From Ochotona curzoniae (taxonomy: Eukaryota > Chordata > Mammalia > Lagomorpha > Ochotonidae): a stretch of 64,000 nt of DNA. Shown piece by piece: positions 34,300 through 45,571 of the stretch. The notes beneath the pieces were generated by a model. The model ran no database searches. It was given only the letters and a program-made list of their open reading frames with translations, and was not told where the DNA came from. The first letter of the stretch is position 1; each line of letters starts with the position of its first letter. Made by a program: the position numbers and the translations under genes. Location of the stretch: contig NW_024467121.1 in assembly GCF_017591425.1 (NCBI RefSeq), forward strand, positions 17,186,707 through 17,250,706, given 5' to 3'.

Positions 34300-34525
34300 C
34301 TTTCAAGGATTTATTTATATAAAAGGCAGAGTGACAGAGAAGGGCAAAGAAACAGAGAACATTCTTCCACTATTTACTCCCCAAATGCATATAATAACCA
34401 GGACTGGGACACGCCAAGCCAAAGCCAGGAGCATGGAACTTCATCTGAGTTCCCCAAGCAAGTGGCAGCACCCTAGCACTTAGACCGTCTTCGATGGCTT
34501 AAGCCATTACACCCCCAAGCCCATG
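34300..34525 (-). mobile_element. CSINE, partial
   Basis: 'aaggatttatttatataaaaggcagag', 'tttactccccaaatgcatataataacc', 'agccaggagcatggaacttc' and the head complement 'taagccattacacccccaagccc'. An internal deletion of about 100 bases removes the 'cccatatggg' part. Confidence 0.75.
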
Positions 34526-35068
34526 CATGATTCTGCAATAATAAGAGAGATTCATACAAAAAAAAAGTAAAATGTGTACATCAAAGCTTCACTCGTCTCT
34601 ACATCACTTCCAATCCTACTGATACACGAGCAGTAAAACACTTTTTTCTAGCCCACTGTTATTGCATCAATGAACAGTGTCTTTTGAAAAGTGAACCCAG
34701 TTTCAGAAAAAGAAATGAAAACCAAAATTTAAAAACCACAACACCATGCCAATCAGTTAACTTTGCAGCTAAACAGTAGTGGCATCTTTTTCTTACATAA
34801 AGAAAATCGAAATCTGTTGGGAAGCTCATCAGATGAGCTCTTGACTTTGGAATGATGAAATTGGTGCTAACATCCATACCTTGGGGATATTATACTCACG
34901 TGTCCCTGACTTCTCAAAACCAAAGTTTATTCATTGAATTACACAAATACTTTAGTCCCTTTCTGAGTTAACACAGATAATTTCAGAGCAAAATTCTTGA
35001 CATCTGGAAAATAAGGCCACATGGCTTAATGTGAATGCTTAATTTACATCTTCAATTTGTATTTATAG
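34526..35068. other. No feature recognised
   Basis: Unique AT-rich DNA. The region just upstream of 35069 provides an acceptor-like 'catcttcaatttgtatttatag'. Confidence 0.35.
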
Positions 35069-35344
35069 GTGAAGGTTTATTATGAACATGGTGCTCAACA
35101 GGTCAAATGCATTGATGTAATTAAATTGCTTCTTGCTAAGACATGTTCTATAGCTCTTATTGAAAGTAAATATGAAAAAAAGTTATCTAGAGACTTGCAT
35201 ATTTGGAGGTTTTCCTTTTCAGATTTGACTAGAAAAGTATTTAAAATGAATCATTTGAATAATGAAACAGAAGCCCTCTCCATGCTCTTTGAGATTTTAG
35301 AAGAGAAAATGAGACAAAAGACCAGCTTCAAGGAGTCAGTTTGA
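35069..35344 (+). other. Candidate coding exon, unidentified
   Basis: An acceptor ('ttcaatttgtatttatag') is followed by 91 open codons to a TGA at 35342-35344. The frame begins V-K-V-Y-Y-E-H-G and ends in a Lys/Glu-rich, probably helical segment. A possible internal donor is aaa|gtaaat at 35164; otherwise it could be a terminal exon, since an AATAAA follows at about 35681. It lies 2.2 kb after the 32.7 kb candidate on the same strand, but the two cannot be joined directly: the weak donor there puts a stop at the junction. No family recognised. Confidence 0.3.
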
Positions 35345-36108
35345 GGACACACAACATGACCCTTCCAATGATTTAGAGGTGCTTAGTCTGAAGTTTGCTT
35401 TTGTTGTTCACAGGTTAGGTCTAAATTCTTTGGATCTTTTTTCTTGGACTTCAACCATTTTTGCCAACAAATGATCTAGCCTCCTGCTGCATCTCAATTC
35501 CTAACTGACTTTAAAATTTTGATATTTGTTTTGTGAGGCCAAGAGTAAGTCTCTCTGCAACTCCTCAATTTTTTCCTGATGGCCGAAGTCTTAAATGATA
35601 GCACCTTTTCATGATTTCACATTAAGAAAATAGTTTTTCAAGTTCTTCTATTATCTACTCCCTGGTCCAGTCAGCTGATAATAAAACTATGTTTTGTGAA
35701 TTGCGTAAGTTAAGATTGCTTCTTAAGAACTAGATGCTTCTTTTCCTTCAATAGATAATGGTTCTTACGTCAGAGACCATATTACTAGTTTCTAGGGTGG
35801 TACCATTCAATAATTTTAATATTATTAGAAGGTCGTATTTATAAAAGACAGATAATGGGATGCAAACTTAAAAGTGAACAGATAACAAACTAAAACATGA
35901 GAAAATACAGGCTTGTAATTTCAAGATGTCTTGAGCATCTTTGTAAGATATGAAGATTTAACTGAGATTCTCTTGGGAAAAAAACAAACAAATAAGAGAA
36001 TAGATGGTAGACAGATAACCATTAATGACCGCTATTCAAACTTTCCAAGAAATAATTTCTTCCTGAGTGTAGCCATAATACTGCATCTTAATGACCATTG
36101 TAGGTTTT
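35345..36108. other. No feature recognised
   Basis: AT-rich sequence. The AATAAA at about 35681 is the only notable signal and may be chance. Confidence 0.35.
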
Positions 36109-36109
36109 A

Positions 36110-36418
36110 AGATTTTACTTATTAATTTTCATCTTATCTGAAAGACAGAGGAAGGAAAGTGAGGGGAGGGCGACAGAAAAAGAGGGAGAACTCCTAGCTA
36201 CTGGCTTACTCCCCAAATGCCTAAAGGAGCCAGAGAAAAGCTACTCAGAAACCTGACACTCTATCCAAGTTTCGCATGTGATGGCATGGACTCAAGTTCT
36301 TGAGCCCTCATCTCCTGCCTCCCAGGGTGCACATTAGCAGAGTTAACTGAGTCTTGAACTAGGCACCCTCATATGAGATGAAAGCATCCCATTGTGCCAA
36401 ATGCCTGCCTCTGTGTGT
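36110..36418 (-). mobile_element. CSINE-type copy, old
   Basis: 'aagattttacttattaattttcatcttatctgaaagacagagg', 'ctggcttactccccaaatgcc', 'cccagggtgcacattagcag' and 'aggcaccctcatatgagatgaaagcatccc' fit the older subfamily in antisense. Confidence 0.7.
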
Positions 36419-36419
36419 T

Positions 36420-37354
36420 AGCTTTGTTAAATAAGACATGCTCCAAGAGCAAACAATCTCTGCTTCCACAATAATTTCACAGGTGTATTACTATGCGTGA
36501 GCCAGGAAATATTTACTTACTTTGAAAGAATTTATTTCATATAACCTCAAGAATAATTTTCTCCTGTATTCTGCATAATAGTGAAAGAGACATGCTGACT
36601 CCCCAAACATGCTAATGCTATTTCTTTCCACTTCTATCTCCCCCACTTCTTTGGAGGAGAGACTACTTTTTGAGTTGTTTGCTATTCTCTTATAGCAGAC
36701 CTTCTAATTTTTCTATCTATATTAAAAGGTGTTTTAGATTATTTATATTGCTGATAACTAATGCTAAAAGTCATTTTTCACCTGGATTGCCATGCAATGT
36801 TTGGTATTGAGGAAATTTCATCGTGATGACTTCTTGCCATGACTATAACAAAATATCTGTGCTTATCAGCATTATCTCATAAATTCAGTAGTCACAATAT
36901 TAAATGTTTAGAAACAAGTGATTATGTTTGGGATAGAGTTAGAATTTGTCCCTAAAAATAAAAGCATTCTCATAGTTTTCTTCTTGAGAATTTATTCTCA
37001 TTTTTCCTGAAGTAAAATTATATTAAATCTTGACTTATACAATCTATACCAAATTGCTTAGATTTATTTCATATTTATTGGGTAATTTTTCACTGATTAT
37101 CAGGAATTCCTTAATAGGAGATTAAAAAGAAGGAGGTTCCTATTGAGTATGTCTCTGATATGTTGATTTTTAATGACTGAATTATATTGATTAAATCTTG
37201 GTCATGATGTCATCAATCCAACTATCACTTTATCAAATCTATTCATAACTAATAATTTTCTAGGAACAATGATCTTAGGATAGGATGAATCTCCCAACTG
37301 AAAATTTGACTGACTTAAAGAATCAATACTTCTATTATTCAGTCAACTGATGGT
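36420..37354. other. No feature recognised
   Basis: Very AT-rich unique DNA, with no frame or repeat that I can support. Confidence 0.35.
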
Positions 37355-37371
37355 CAATACCTGCATTTTTT

Positions 37372-37690
37372 TTTAAAAGATTTATTTTTATTTTTATTGG
37401 AAAGGTGGATATACAGAGAGGAGAGACAGAGAGAAAGATCTTCCATCCAATGATTCACTCCCCAAGTGAGCGCAACGGGCCGATACTATGCCGATCCAAA
37501 GCCAGGAGCCTCTTCTGGGTCTCCCACACGGGCGCAGAGTCCCAAAGCTTTGGGCCGTCCTCGACTGCTTTCCCAGGCCACAGGCAGGGAGCTGGAAGGG
37601 AAGCAGGGCTGCCAGGATAGAACCAGAGCCCATATGGGATCCCAGGTGTACAAGGCGAGGACCTTAACCACTGCGCCACCGTGCCGGGCC
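37372..37690 (-). mobile_element. CSINE, young, with exact target-site duplication
   Basis: Full-length antisense copy, very similar to the one at 4.2 kb, with CpGs retained ('gagcgcaacgggccgatac', 'gcgccaccgtgccgggccc'). The duplicated target caatacctgcattttt is found at 37355-37370 and 37691-37706 without mismatch. The several open frames on both strands between 37394 and 37801 are shadows of this element. Confidence 0.95.
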
Positions 37691-37709
37691 CAATACCTGC
37701 ATTTTTTAA

Positions 37710-40314
37710 AAACTCTGAATTCTTTAATTCATGACAGTAATAAAAACACACACATGAATATGCAAATGGAAGGACATACGATCAAATATGTCAATGACTA
37801 AAAAAACAGAGAATATAGAAACTAGGCTTTCAACCTTTGTCAATACCTACAATGCTATCACACATTTAAACAGCACAATGTTGGACTTGTGACTGTTGCT
37901 GAAGGACTGTATGGTTGTAATGATGGGGAAATCACTAGGGGAAGTGGGCAGAGGAATTCCCTGTGCCTATGGAAGCATATCATGGAAAAATAATAATAAT
38001 AACTAGAATTTTAAAAAATAATTCAACTTAAACAGAAAAACACAAATGAAACTAAGCATGAACAATATTTTAAACACATATATTGAGCAGTCTCCATTTA
38101 TTTATACCTGGGATTCAAAATAATTATAAGCTATGGTGACTATTCCCTTTGTTTAACATCATGTACAAGCAATGCAGAGAAAATGAGGAGATGAAATTCT
38201 TGCCCTTGTTGTCCTGATACTGAATTTGTTACAAGATTATCACATTTGTAGAGCTTAAAACCTGCAGAAGACCCTTCAATAATAAGGAAGCAAATCCTGT
38301 AAACTAGACCCCTAGACTGTCTCTTCTTTCATTGATGGATTAAGAAACCTACACTTTATAGGTACCAGGAATAAAGTTAGCAGTTGAATGATATTGACAT
38401 AGCTCTCAGCATCTGCAGATTTTCGTTTTGAACTGTGGCATCCTGAAATAAATTGAAGCCAAACTAATATCTTCATGTTGAAATAGTTCAAATTCTCAGT
38501 TTTGATAGGTGAAGTACAGGACAAGATAGTAGCAAGTGAAGAATACTCGAAGAGGAAAGAAATGACTGCTGCACTGCGGGGTTGTGGAGGAAGGGAGAAA
38601 GTAGAGAAGAAAAACGGTAGCGAGTCATTCTGTATCCTTCATGTATTCAGTTTCAGTTTGCCACAGGCTTCGCATCTCGTTTTCCTGAGGTCTGCCATCT
38701 CTGCTTTTTTCTCTTCAGAGCTCTCTAAGGAATTGTTGGCACAATATACCTTTGGCAGCACTTGGTAGAATCTCTAGGAAGTCAGCAACAGGAGCCACTG
38801 TTTTGATGTCTTCCTGCCCAGGAAACAGACAGCATTCATCCCAGCTAAATAGACACATGACACTCCTTGACAAAGACCAGCCATGGATCACATCACTTCC
38901 CCTTTTCAGAACCAGCCTGTCCCAATGGCCTCATGGAACCTGGACCTCCAGTCTACATTTTGAGAGTCTTGCTGGAACCTCAAGGAAAAGGAGTGAAGTA
39001 AAGCAGTCGGTTAATTATCTGAAGCATTGACCTTAGTGCCTTAATGGCAAAATATAATTTAGACATTGTATGCTTATAAACAAAGAATTATAAGGTGGCA
39101 CTCACTACATAATTGTTGTCCCTGAGTGCATTTAAATAGTGTGGAATGAAATAAGCCACTTAATCCAAAATAAATGCTTTTCTTTTTTTCATTATTCAAT
39201 AGAATTCTTGGGCCCCTGACACATGCATTGCTCAGTTTCTTTAAAATCAATGCAATGTATAGTTAGTTGTTCACTTGCTTTGTGTTTTGTTAAAAAGCAG
39301 TCTGTTGAACAAAGCTACTTGGAGCTTTCCCTAGCTTCTAATTGTCAGACAATCCTCTAAATTCTTTTAACCTTGCCAGAAGCTCAAGTTCTTGACTGGC
39401 ACAGATTTTTATTGATTGCCTGTGACATGACTTTGCCATCTATCCCAAGCCTGAGTGTGACACACATACACCTTGAGGCCAAAATTCAAAGGCATAACAC
39501 CATATGAAACCAAGGTGAAATAGGAACACAGAGATGGAAATGCCAAGACTAACTCACCCATGCTACAAAGCAGACATCCGTGAATTTTGGCCACAAACTC
39601 TGGAAGTTCATGACCATGTGCTTGGCAGCCAATCGTGGTTCACCCGTGACCTCACCCTCATCAGGAGCCTGAAGGTTCTGACAGCACATCAGAGAACCAT
39701 AGTGGTTGCACATGCTTCTTCTAGAAGTTGTGTACCTATCTATCCCTTGCCAAAAATAAGAGAAAGAGGTTGCAAGTTTTTCCTAGGTTTGGAAACAAAG
39801 CCACATAGAAAGACAAGTTACATTTGTTAAAATAGCACGTTATTCCTAATACACCTAGTAACTCAAATAGACAAGCTTATTGTTCAGACTCGCATTTCCT
39901 GGCTGGCATATCTAGATTTCATATTTACCCTTTCATTGTCCTCCTCCTTGTCCCTGTGACTGGGTGACCTCAGGAATCTGCTACTGCTGTTCTTTGGATT
40001 CTCCACATGATTCAGGCTAGTGCTCAAAAGAAGAGGTTTTCAGTTTGACGTCTAATTTTGGCAGGTGAACTTTCCCTTTCATCTGTTCCCTCATTCCATT
40101 CATTCATTTATTTACCACATCATTTTAGGAACATGTCATATGAAGGAAGTGTACAGCCAGGCATAGGAAGTGAACATTAAATATAATTACAACTGCAGGA
40201 ATTATGTCTATTACAAGAATTGCGATGAGGAGACACAGCATGGTATAAAAGCATTTATGCCTAATCAAAGGGCTCAGGCAGATTTCTGGTTCTGGAGGCA
40301 GTATAGAAACTGAC
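37710..40314. other. Unique DNA, slightly CpG-enriched near 38.55-38.68 kb
   Basis: No gene recognised. 38540-38680 holds several CpGs (ctcgaag, ctgcgggg, aaacggtagcgag, ttcgcatctcg) in otherwise CpG-poor DNA, with open frames around it (38502-38768, 38752-39030). It might mark a conserved or transcribed segment. I see no convincing splice pair. Confidence 0.3.
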
Positions 40315-40317
40315 CAA

Positions 40318-40650
40318 GGCCCCAGCGTCGTAACCTAGTGGCTAAGTTCCTAGTCTTGGATGCATCAGGATCCCATATGGGCACCAGTTTTAATCCCAGC
40401 AGCCCTGCCTCCCATCCAGCTCCCTGCTTGTGGCCTGGCAAAGCATTCAAGGACCAGCAAAGCCATGGGACCCTGCACTGGCAAGGGAGATTCTGAAGAG
40501 GCTCTGGGCTCCTGGCTTCAGATCAGTGTAGCTCTGGCCATTGTGGCTGCTTAGGGAGTGAATCAGCAGAGGGAAGAGCTTCCTCTCTGTCTCTTCTCCT
40601 CTCTATATATCTCCCTTCACAATAAAATTATATAAATCTTAAAAATAAAA
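40318..40650 (+). mobile_element. CSINE, intermediate age
   Basis: 'ggccccagcgtcgtaacctagtggctaag' (head), 'caggatcccatatgggcacc', 'cccatccagctccctgcttg', 'cttagggagtgaatcagcag' and the tail 'cacaataaaattatataaatc'. Complete length. No clear target duplication was found. Confidence 0.92.
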
Positions 40651-40654
40651 GAAA

Positions 40655-41320
40655 GGAAAAGAAAATGACAAGCAACAGAGTAAAAATGTGTTTCCAGCAA
40701 AAAAAAGTAACAACCATTTTTTTAAAAAGTCTTGAAGAGGGGGAAGAGCTCTGTGTGTGGAAAAAAGAATGAAGAAAAATTTCTGGCATACCTTACAGAA
40801 TGAGAAAGTTCAACAAGATAAAGCTAATTTTTTCTGCAAGATTTTGCAGGCTTATAGAGAGCTCAAACTTAAGAATTTTGGCCTGGATGGTAACATGATG
40901 CAATAAATGTTTTAAAAACCACTCAGTGTTTCACAAAGTATAAATTTGAATAGAGAGAGATAAAAACCTGCCGATCAATTTGGTCAATAGTTCTGACAAA
41001 ATATTATGATGACCTAAGTTGCGTAAAACTAGAAATAGAAAAAAATAGGTAGCTTCAACAAATACCTAAAAATGGAAGTTGGCTGAAATTGATGATTTGA
41101 GGGAATATGGGATCAAGGATTGTGAAGGATGCCTCTTCTGTTTTGACGTATGGAATCGAGTAGCTGATGGTGTCATTTTACAATATTTAGTAATACCTGA
41201 AGGGGAATAAACTTGAAGAAAGTAATTACACTGGAAGTTTATGAGAGATTACATTTGAGGGGCCTGTGAGAAATCAAAGTAGACATGATGAACAAATTGT
41301 TGAAGATACAAGTCTCCGAA
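40655..41320. other. No feature recognised
   Basis: Purine-rich AT-rich DNA with no supported gene. Confidence 0.35.
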
Positions 41321-41324
41321 AAGA

Positions 41325-41700
41325 TGTGATTGTTAATTTTCCATGTCACCTTGACTGGGCCTTAGGGTACCCAGATATTTGGTCAAACATTATTTAAGGA
41401 GTTGCTATGAGGCTGTTTTGGAATCATTATGCCAGGTAGAACAGATGGTTCTTCTCAATGTAGGCCAACTGCATACAATCAATGAAAGAACAAAACTTGA
41501 CATTCCCATGAGCAAGAAGGAACTCCTCATGACTGCCTGACAACACAGGGACATTGATCTTCCTCTACCTTCAGTTCCAAACTGAAACATTAGCCGTTCC
41601 AGGGTCTTCAGGCTGCTGGAGCTAACACTGTCCATTCTCCTGGTACTCAGGCCTTTGAATTAACTCTAGGACTGCATCATTAATCTACAGTTTGCTGACA
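41325..41700 (+). mobile_element. Decayed LTR, MLT2-like (ERVL class)
   Basis: It starts with 'tgtgattgttaattttccatgtcaccttgactgggcc' and continues 'gtacccagatatttggtcaaacatt'. This parallels the start of ERVL-type LTRs of the MLT2 group (tgtgatggttaattttatgtgtcaacttgac ... cccagatatttggtcaaaca). A later 'tctcctggtactcaggcctttgaat' also fits LTRs of this class. It is an old endogenous retrovirus relic with no intact frame. No partner LTR was found. Confidence 0.6.
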
Positions 41701-42285
41701 ACAGCAAAGAGAAGAGGATTAGGAAAGGAGAATGCTGCAAGATGGGGCACAAAGGATGGTCCTTAAATCAATTTAAGATGAAAGGCAGGAATCATTGGAC
41801 TGGACAATATGTGACAATGTTTAACTATGAAGTAATTTGTGGCATGATATGGGAGTAATTTGTGGCATGCTTTGCAGGTAAGTACATAGATATTTGAGTA
41901 GAAAACTCATCTGAGAATTTGTGGCTGAGGAAAAAGAGAGTAGATAGTGGAGGTGCCAGTAGCCCAGGGAGGAAGTCACTTGTATCAATTTTTACTTGTA
42001 GATAGAATTCAACATGAGAAACAAGGACAAAAGCAACATTCTGCAGAAGAGTAATGTCTAGCTTTACAAGGAGGTTCTGAATTCTCAGGCATATTGGATT
42101 TCCACCCAGGATCTATGCCACTGGACTATCTCAGGTCAACAATCCCAGAAAAATAAGGTTTGGAAAAAGCAAAATCCACAATGCTGTAGCTCTTATGTCT
42201 AATACTAGAACTTCATGGAAATTCTAGGCTTTAACATTTGCCACATAAAATCTCTTCCTAGGCTCTCAGAGTTTCAGTCTATCCA
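41701..42285. other. No feature recognised
   Basis: Unique DNA. A local duplication of 'gtaatttgtggcatg' occurs at 41831-41845 and 41854-41868. Confidence 0.4.
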
Positions 42286-42318
42286 TATCAAAAATAAGCA
42301 TGCTCACACTTGCCTTGT

Positions 42319-42570
42319 AGAATTTGGGCAATTGTCATGGCATTCAAAAAAGACAATGTGTGAGAAGGGGTTTCACTGAGCGCAAGATGCTTGCCAAATT
42401 TGTATTTATGGAGCAACTGCTTTTCTCCTGTGAAAAAAAGAAATCGTTTAGACAATTGCAACATTTTGCAGAACTTTTTAACAGCCCTTTTTATATCTAT
42501 AAAAGCAACCATGTCTCTTACTGTGAGTCTTGTGAAGTCACTTATGAGATAAATTTGGTCAGGAACATGA
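42319..42570 (+). other. Weak candidate exon within a both-strand open region
   Basis: An acceptor-like 'cacacttgccttgtag' precedes it and a strong donor aaa|gtaaga follows. The plus frame 42324-42704 (126 codons) is open, but the minus strand is equally open (42288-42668), so the frame alone proves nothing. The translation has several Cys (C-E-S-C) but no recognised domain. Non-coding exon or chance remain likely. Confidence 0.2.
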
Positions 42571-42999
42571 AAAGTAAGATCCCTGCTGGTCTGACAGCCT
42601 GTAATTATGAAATAGAGGTGCTCTGGCTCACACAACCTGGGCACGCAGCCCAGGTCAGGAAAACCCACTGTGGATGGTCAGAGGACTGCACAGCCCTTTT
42701 GTGAAGAAACTGTGCCCTCCCTGGACTTGCCCTGAGTTTGAAAGAGGAGGAATTGGGGACATAAAGGTAGGTAATGACAAGTGGAATCAAAACATATAAA
42801 CCATTTCTATTTTATTCATCATTTTCACAATTGCATGATTATGCAAGCTGTGAAGCTGTTTTAACAGAATGAGATGTGAGCCTGGGAACAGAGGGTCAAT
42901 GCATTTTCTCCAGATAAATACACAAACTCTACCTGCAAAAAGAATGTTGGAACCTAGGGAAGGAGCTGGATGATGGAAAATGCAAAACAGGAGGAGGCG

Positions 43000-43320
43000 G
43001 TCTCCTGTAATATTTATTTGTGACAGGTAAAGCAGTCCATCATATCACCTGAACCGAAGAAAATTGTGCTATTGTATTAATTACTCTCTTTAGTGACTCT
43101 CTGAGCTTTGGACTATTTAAATTCCAGGATGAGAAAGCACTAATGGATATGGTATTGTAGATGGAGTGAATTAGTATTTCACGCTGTGCTGCTGTCTGAA
43201 AGAGTTTTAAATGGTAACTCACACACTAGCTGCGCCCCATGCTTTTAGTGCTCATTCAGCCATTTATTCCTATTAGAAGCAGAGCAACTCTTGAGTCATG
43301 TAAAAATTCAAAAAGGAAGA
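43000..43320. other. Possible conserved non-coding element
   Basis: Unique sequence without repeat signature. It contains words such as 'tattaattactctctttagtg' and 'ctatttaaattccagg' and retains CpGs (ctgaaccgaag, tttcacgctg, gctgcgcccc) in CpG-poor surroundings. This is an impression of constraint, not a demonstration. Confidence 0.25.
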
Positions 43321-43329
43321 AAAGGATAG

Positions 43330-45238
43330 TTGATGTCAGTGGGACACTCAGGGAAGATTAACATGTTTTGCTGTGAGATTGTTGATGATACATTTATTGT
43401 CTACTTTGACAATAAAACTCCAATAGTTCACATTTGAGAGGGAAATCATGCACCATTTTAAAATCTACATCAAAGCCACTTGAGTGGTTCTCCCCCACAC
43501 ATACACATGCACAAAAACTATAATTGTCCTAAAAATCTCTCTTGGCAACTTGGCATAGACCCCCACACCGTGCCTTTACTGTCAGCTGTTCTTAATCATG
43601 AATCTTTAGTTTGAACTTGCTTCACGAGTCTCAAGAAGTATGCTTAGGGAAGAACACCTCATAAGTTCCACATATCCGCTGTCATGAAAACCTAATCAGA
43701 CAACAGTGAAGTACTTCCCACTGCCCAACATGTTTCCAGGAAGAGCCCAAGCCACCTCTCCAAAGCGGGTCAGACAAAGTACAGGCCAAGGATTAATTTT
43801 ATGGAAAGCTCACATCAAAGCCTCACCCTTTGGGCCCTATCCCTATATCATAATCTTAAACTTCCCATTCTTTCCCATGTCTATTTCATTATCTTATAAA
43901 TCATGAGGACAAGGCTATACTTGAAAAATTGGAAGTACTGCAGTTGATGTAATGATCCGCCCCATATTCTTGTACCCCTTCCCTTGCCTATCAAGCATCT
44001 ACTTCCAGATCTGCTGCACCAACTAAGTGTCTCTGTTTTGCGTCTCTGCATCTAAATATGAATTCTGCCTTTTCTGGGCTCCCCCAGAAAGCTTGATCTG
44101 ATGCAACAATGTATGGATAGTTCTTTAGGGTAGGCAACCCCAAGAAAACAGGATTAAGGGACAGCAGGAGTGAAATTGGAAGTGAGAGCCAACTCAAGGG
44201 AATGTTACTGTTTTAACAAGTTGGCCATAACAGGAGACTGACTGTCACCACTGACTTGATTTTCTGGGACTATGTCCAAGGGGCCATACAGGTAGCTGCA
44301 AGTTCAGACAAGGTGTTTGGCACTAGTAGGGAGAATTTATCCACCTTTTCCTGGGGTCCACTTCATAGAAAAACAGGCCCACATTTCTAAGTCACATATG
44401 AATGCTGCTGAGCATGGCCCAGAATATCGCTGGCTTCAGTCCTTACAAATAAAGAAGAGAGGCATGAGTCAAGAGGTGGGTAGTGCCATGACCTAAAGTG
44501 TGATTGCAGTATATCTGCATACCGTCAGCCAGAATCCAAGAAACTAGTTACAAAGCAATGGCTGGATCAGCACAAGTGACCCAGGACCCAGACATAGATG
44601 GGATTGAGAAGACCTAAGCAACAGGTTTATACATTCCCCAGCATTATAGTGATACGCTGCAGAAATTTCAGCTTCACTGCTGTGATTACAGTGTGCCCTG
44701 CAAGAGCGTAGAACATTGTCATGAACCCCCTGTAGAGTGGCAGCCAGCTCCAATCAGAGAAGCACTTCAAAGGAAATGGTTAGTAGAGTGAACTACAAGC
44801 CCATTCATTGCGTCAGTCTGAAGGCCATGATTGATACTTATGCTGCACCACCCTTTCTAGACTCCCTTCCCACTCAGCCAACACTGTGATTTCTCTGCAC
44901 CAGTTACCTGACACACTGCCTCAGGCTTCACCACTAGGGAACTAGAGGTCTTTTCCTCACAGGGTGGTGGTTGATGCTGGTGCCCATTGATCATCATCAT
45001 CATCACTCAGTAAGGAAGAACAACGTGACATTTTGGTAAATCCTTTGGATTCCAGACACATTCTCTGCTGTGCAGCAGCCACTACCCTTATCCCTCATGA
45101 GAGTAGGAATTGAGCTACCAAGTTGCAGTAACTGATATATTGGCCTGTGGAACCCTGACTTGAGAAAACTGGGTCTCCTCTGCAAAAATGCTAATCACAA
45201 TTCCTAGAAACTGGAATGTATTGTGTTGTTTTTTCTTT
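43330..45238. other. No feature recognised; possible decayed retroelement interior
   Basis: 44.2-45.2 kb has a more even base composition than its surroundings and a (atc)n run at 44991-45005. I considered an ERVL/MaLR interior because an MLT2-like LTR lies 2.6 kb to the left, but could not anchor any motif. Confidence 0.25.
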
Positions 45239-45239
45239 C

Positions 45240-45545
45240 TTAAAGATTCATTTATGCATTTAAAAAGCAGAGTGACAAAGAGAGATATGGAGGGAGGGAC
45301 AGGAAAGAGATCTTTCATCTCTTACTCCCCAGATGACCACAATGACCAGAGCTAAGCTAATCCGAAGCTAGGAGCCAGGAGCTTCTTCTGGGTCTCCCAT
45401 GTGTGCAGATGCCAAGGGACTAGGGCCATCCTCTGAGGCTTTCCCAGGTGCATTAGCAAGGAGCTTGATGTGAAGTGGGGCAGCTGAGACTTGTACAGGT
45501 GCTTATGTGGGATATATACATCATATGGCTTTACCCACTGTGTAA
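45240..45545 (-). mobile_element. CSINE, old
   Basis: 'ttaaagattcatttatgcatttaaaaagcagagtg', 'tcttactccccagatgacc', 'gctaggagccaggagcttcttctgggtctcccatg' and 'acccactgtgtaatat' follow the family in antisense. A short tandem of 'ttattaatgg' (45553-45570) flanks it. Confidence 0.82.
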
Positions 45546-45571
45546 TATAGTTATTAATGGTTATTAATGGT

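Noticed and set aside
37394..37801. Four overlapping frames on both strands
   Set aside because: All are translations of a single young CSINE. Similar shadow frames recur at 2.0-2.3, 4.15-4.55, 21.2-21.5 and 59.4-59.7 kb.
44200..45200. Possible ERVL interior paired with the 41.3 kb LTR
   Set aside because: No gag, pol or env motif could be anchored on either strand and no second LTR was found. Left as unassigned.
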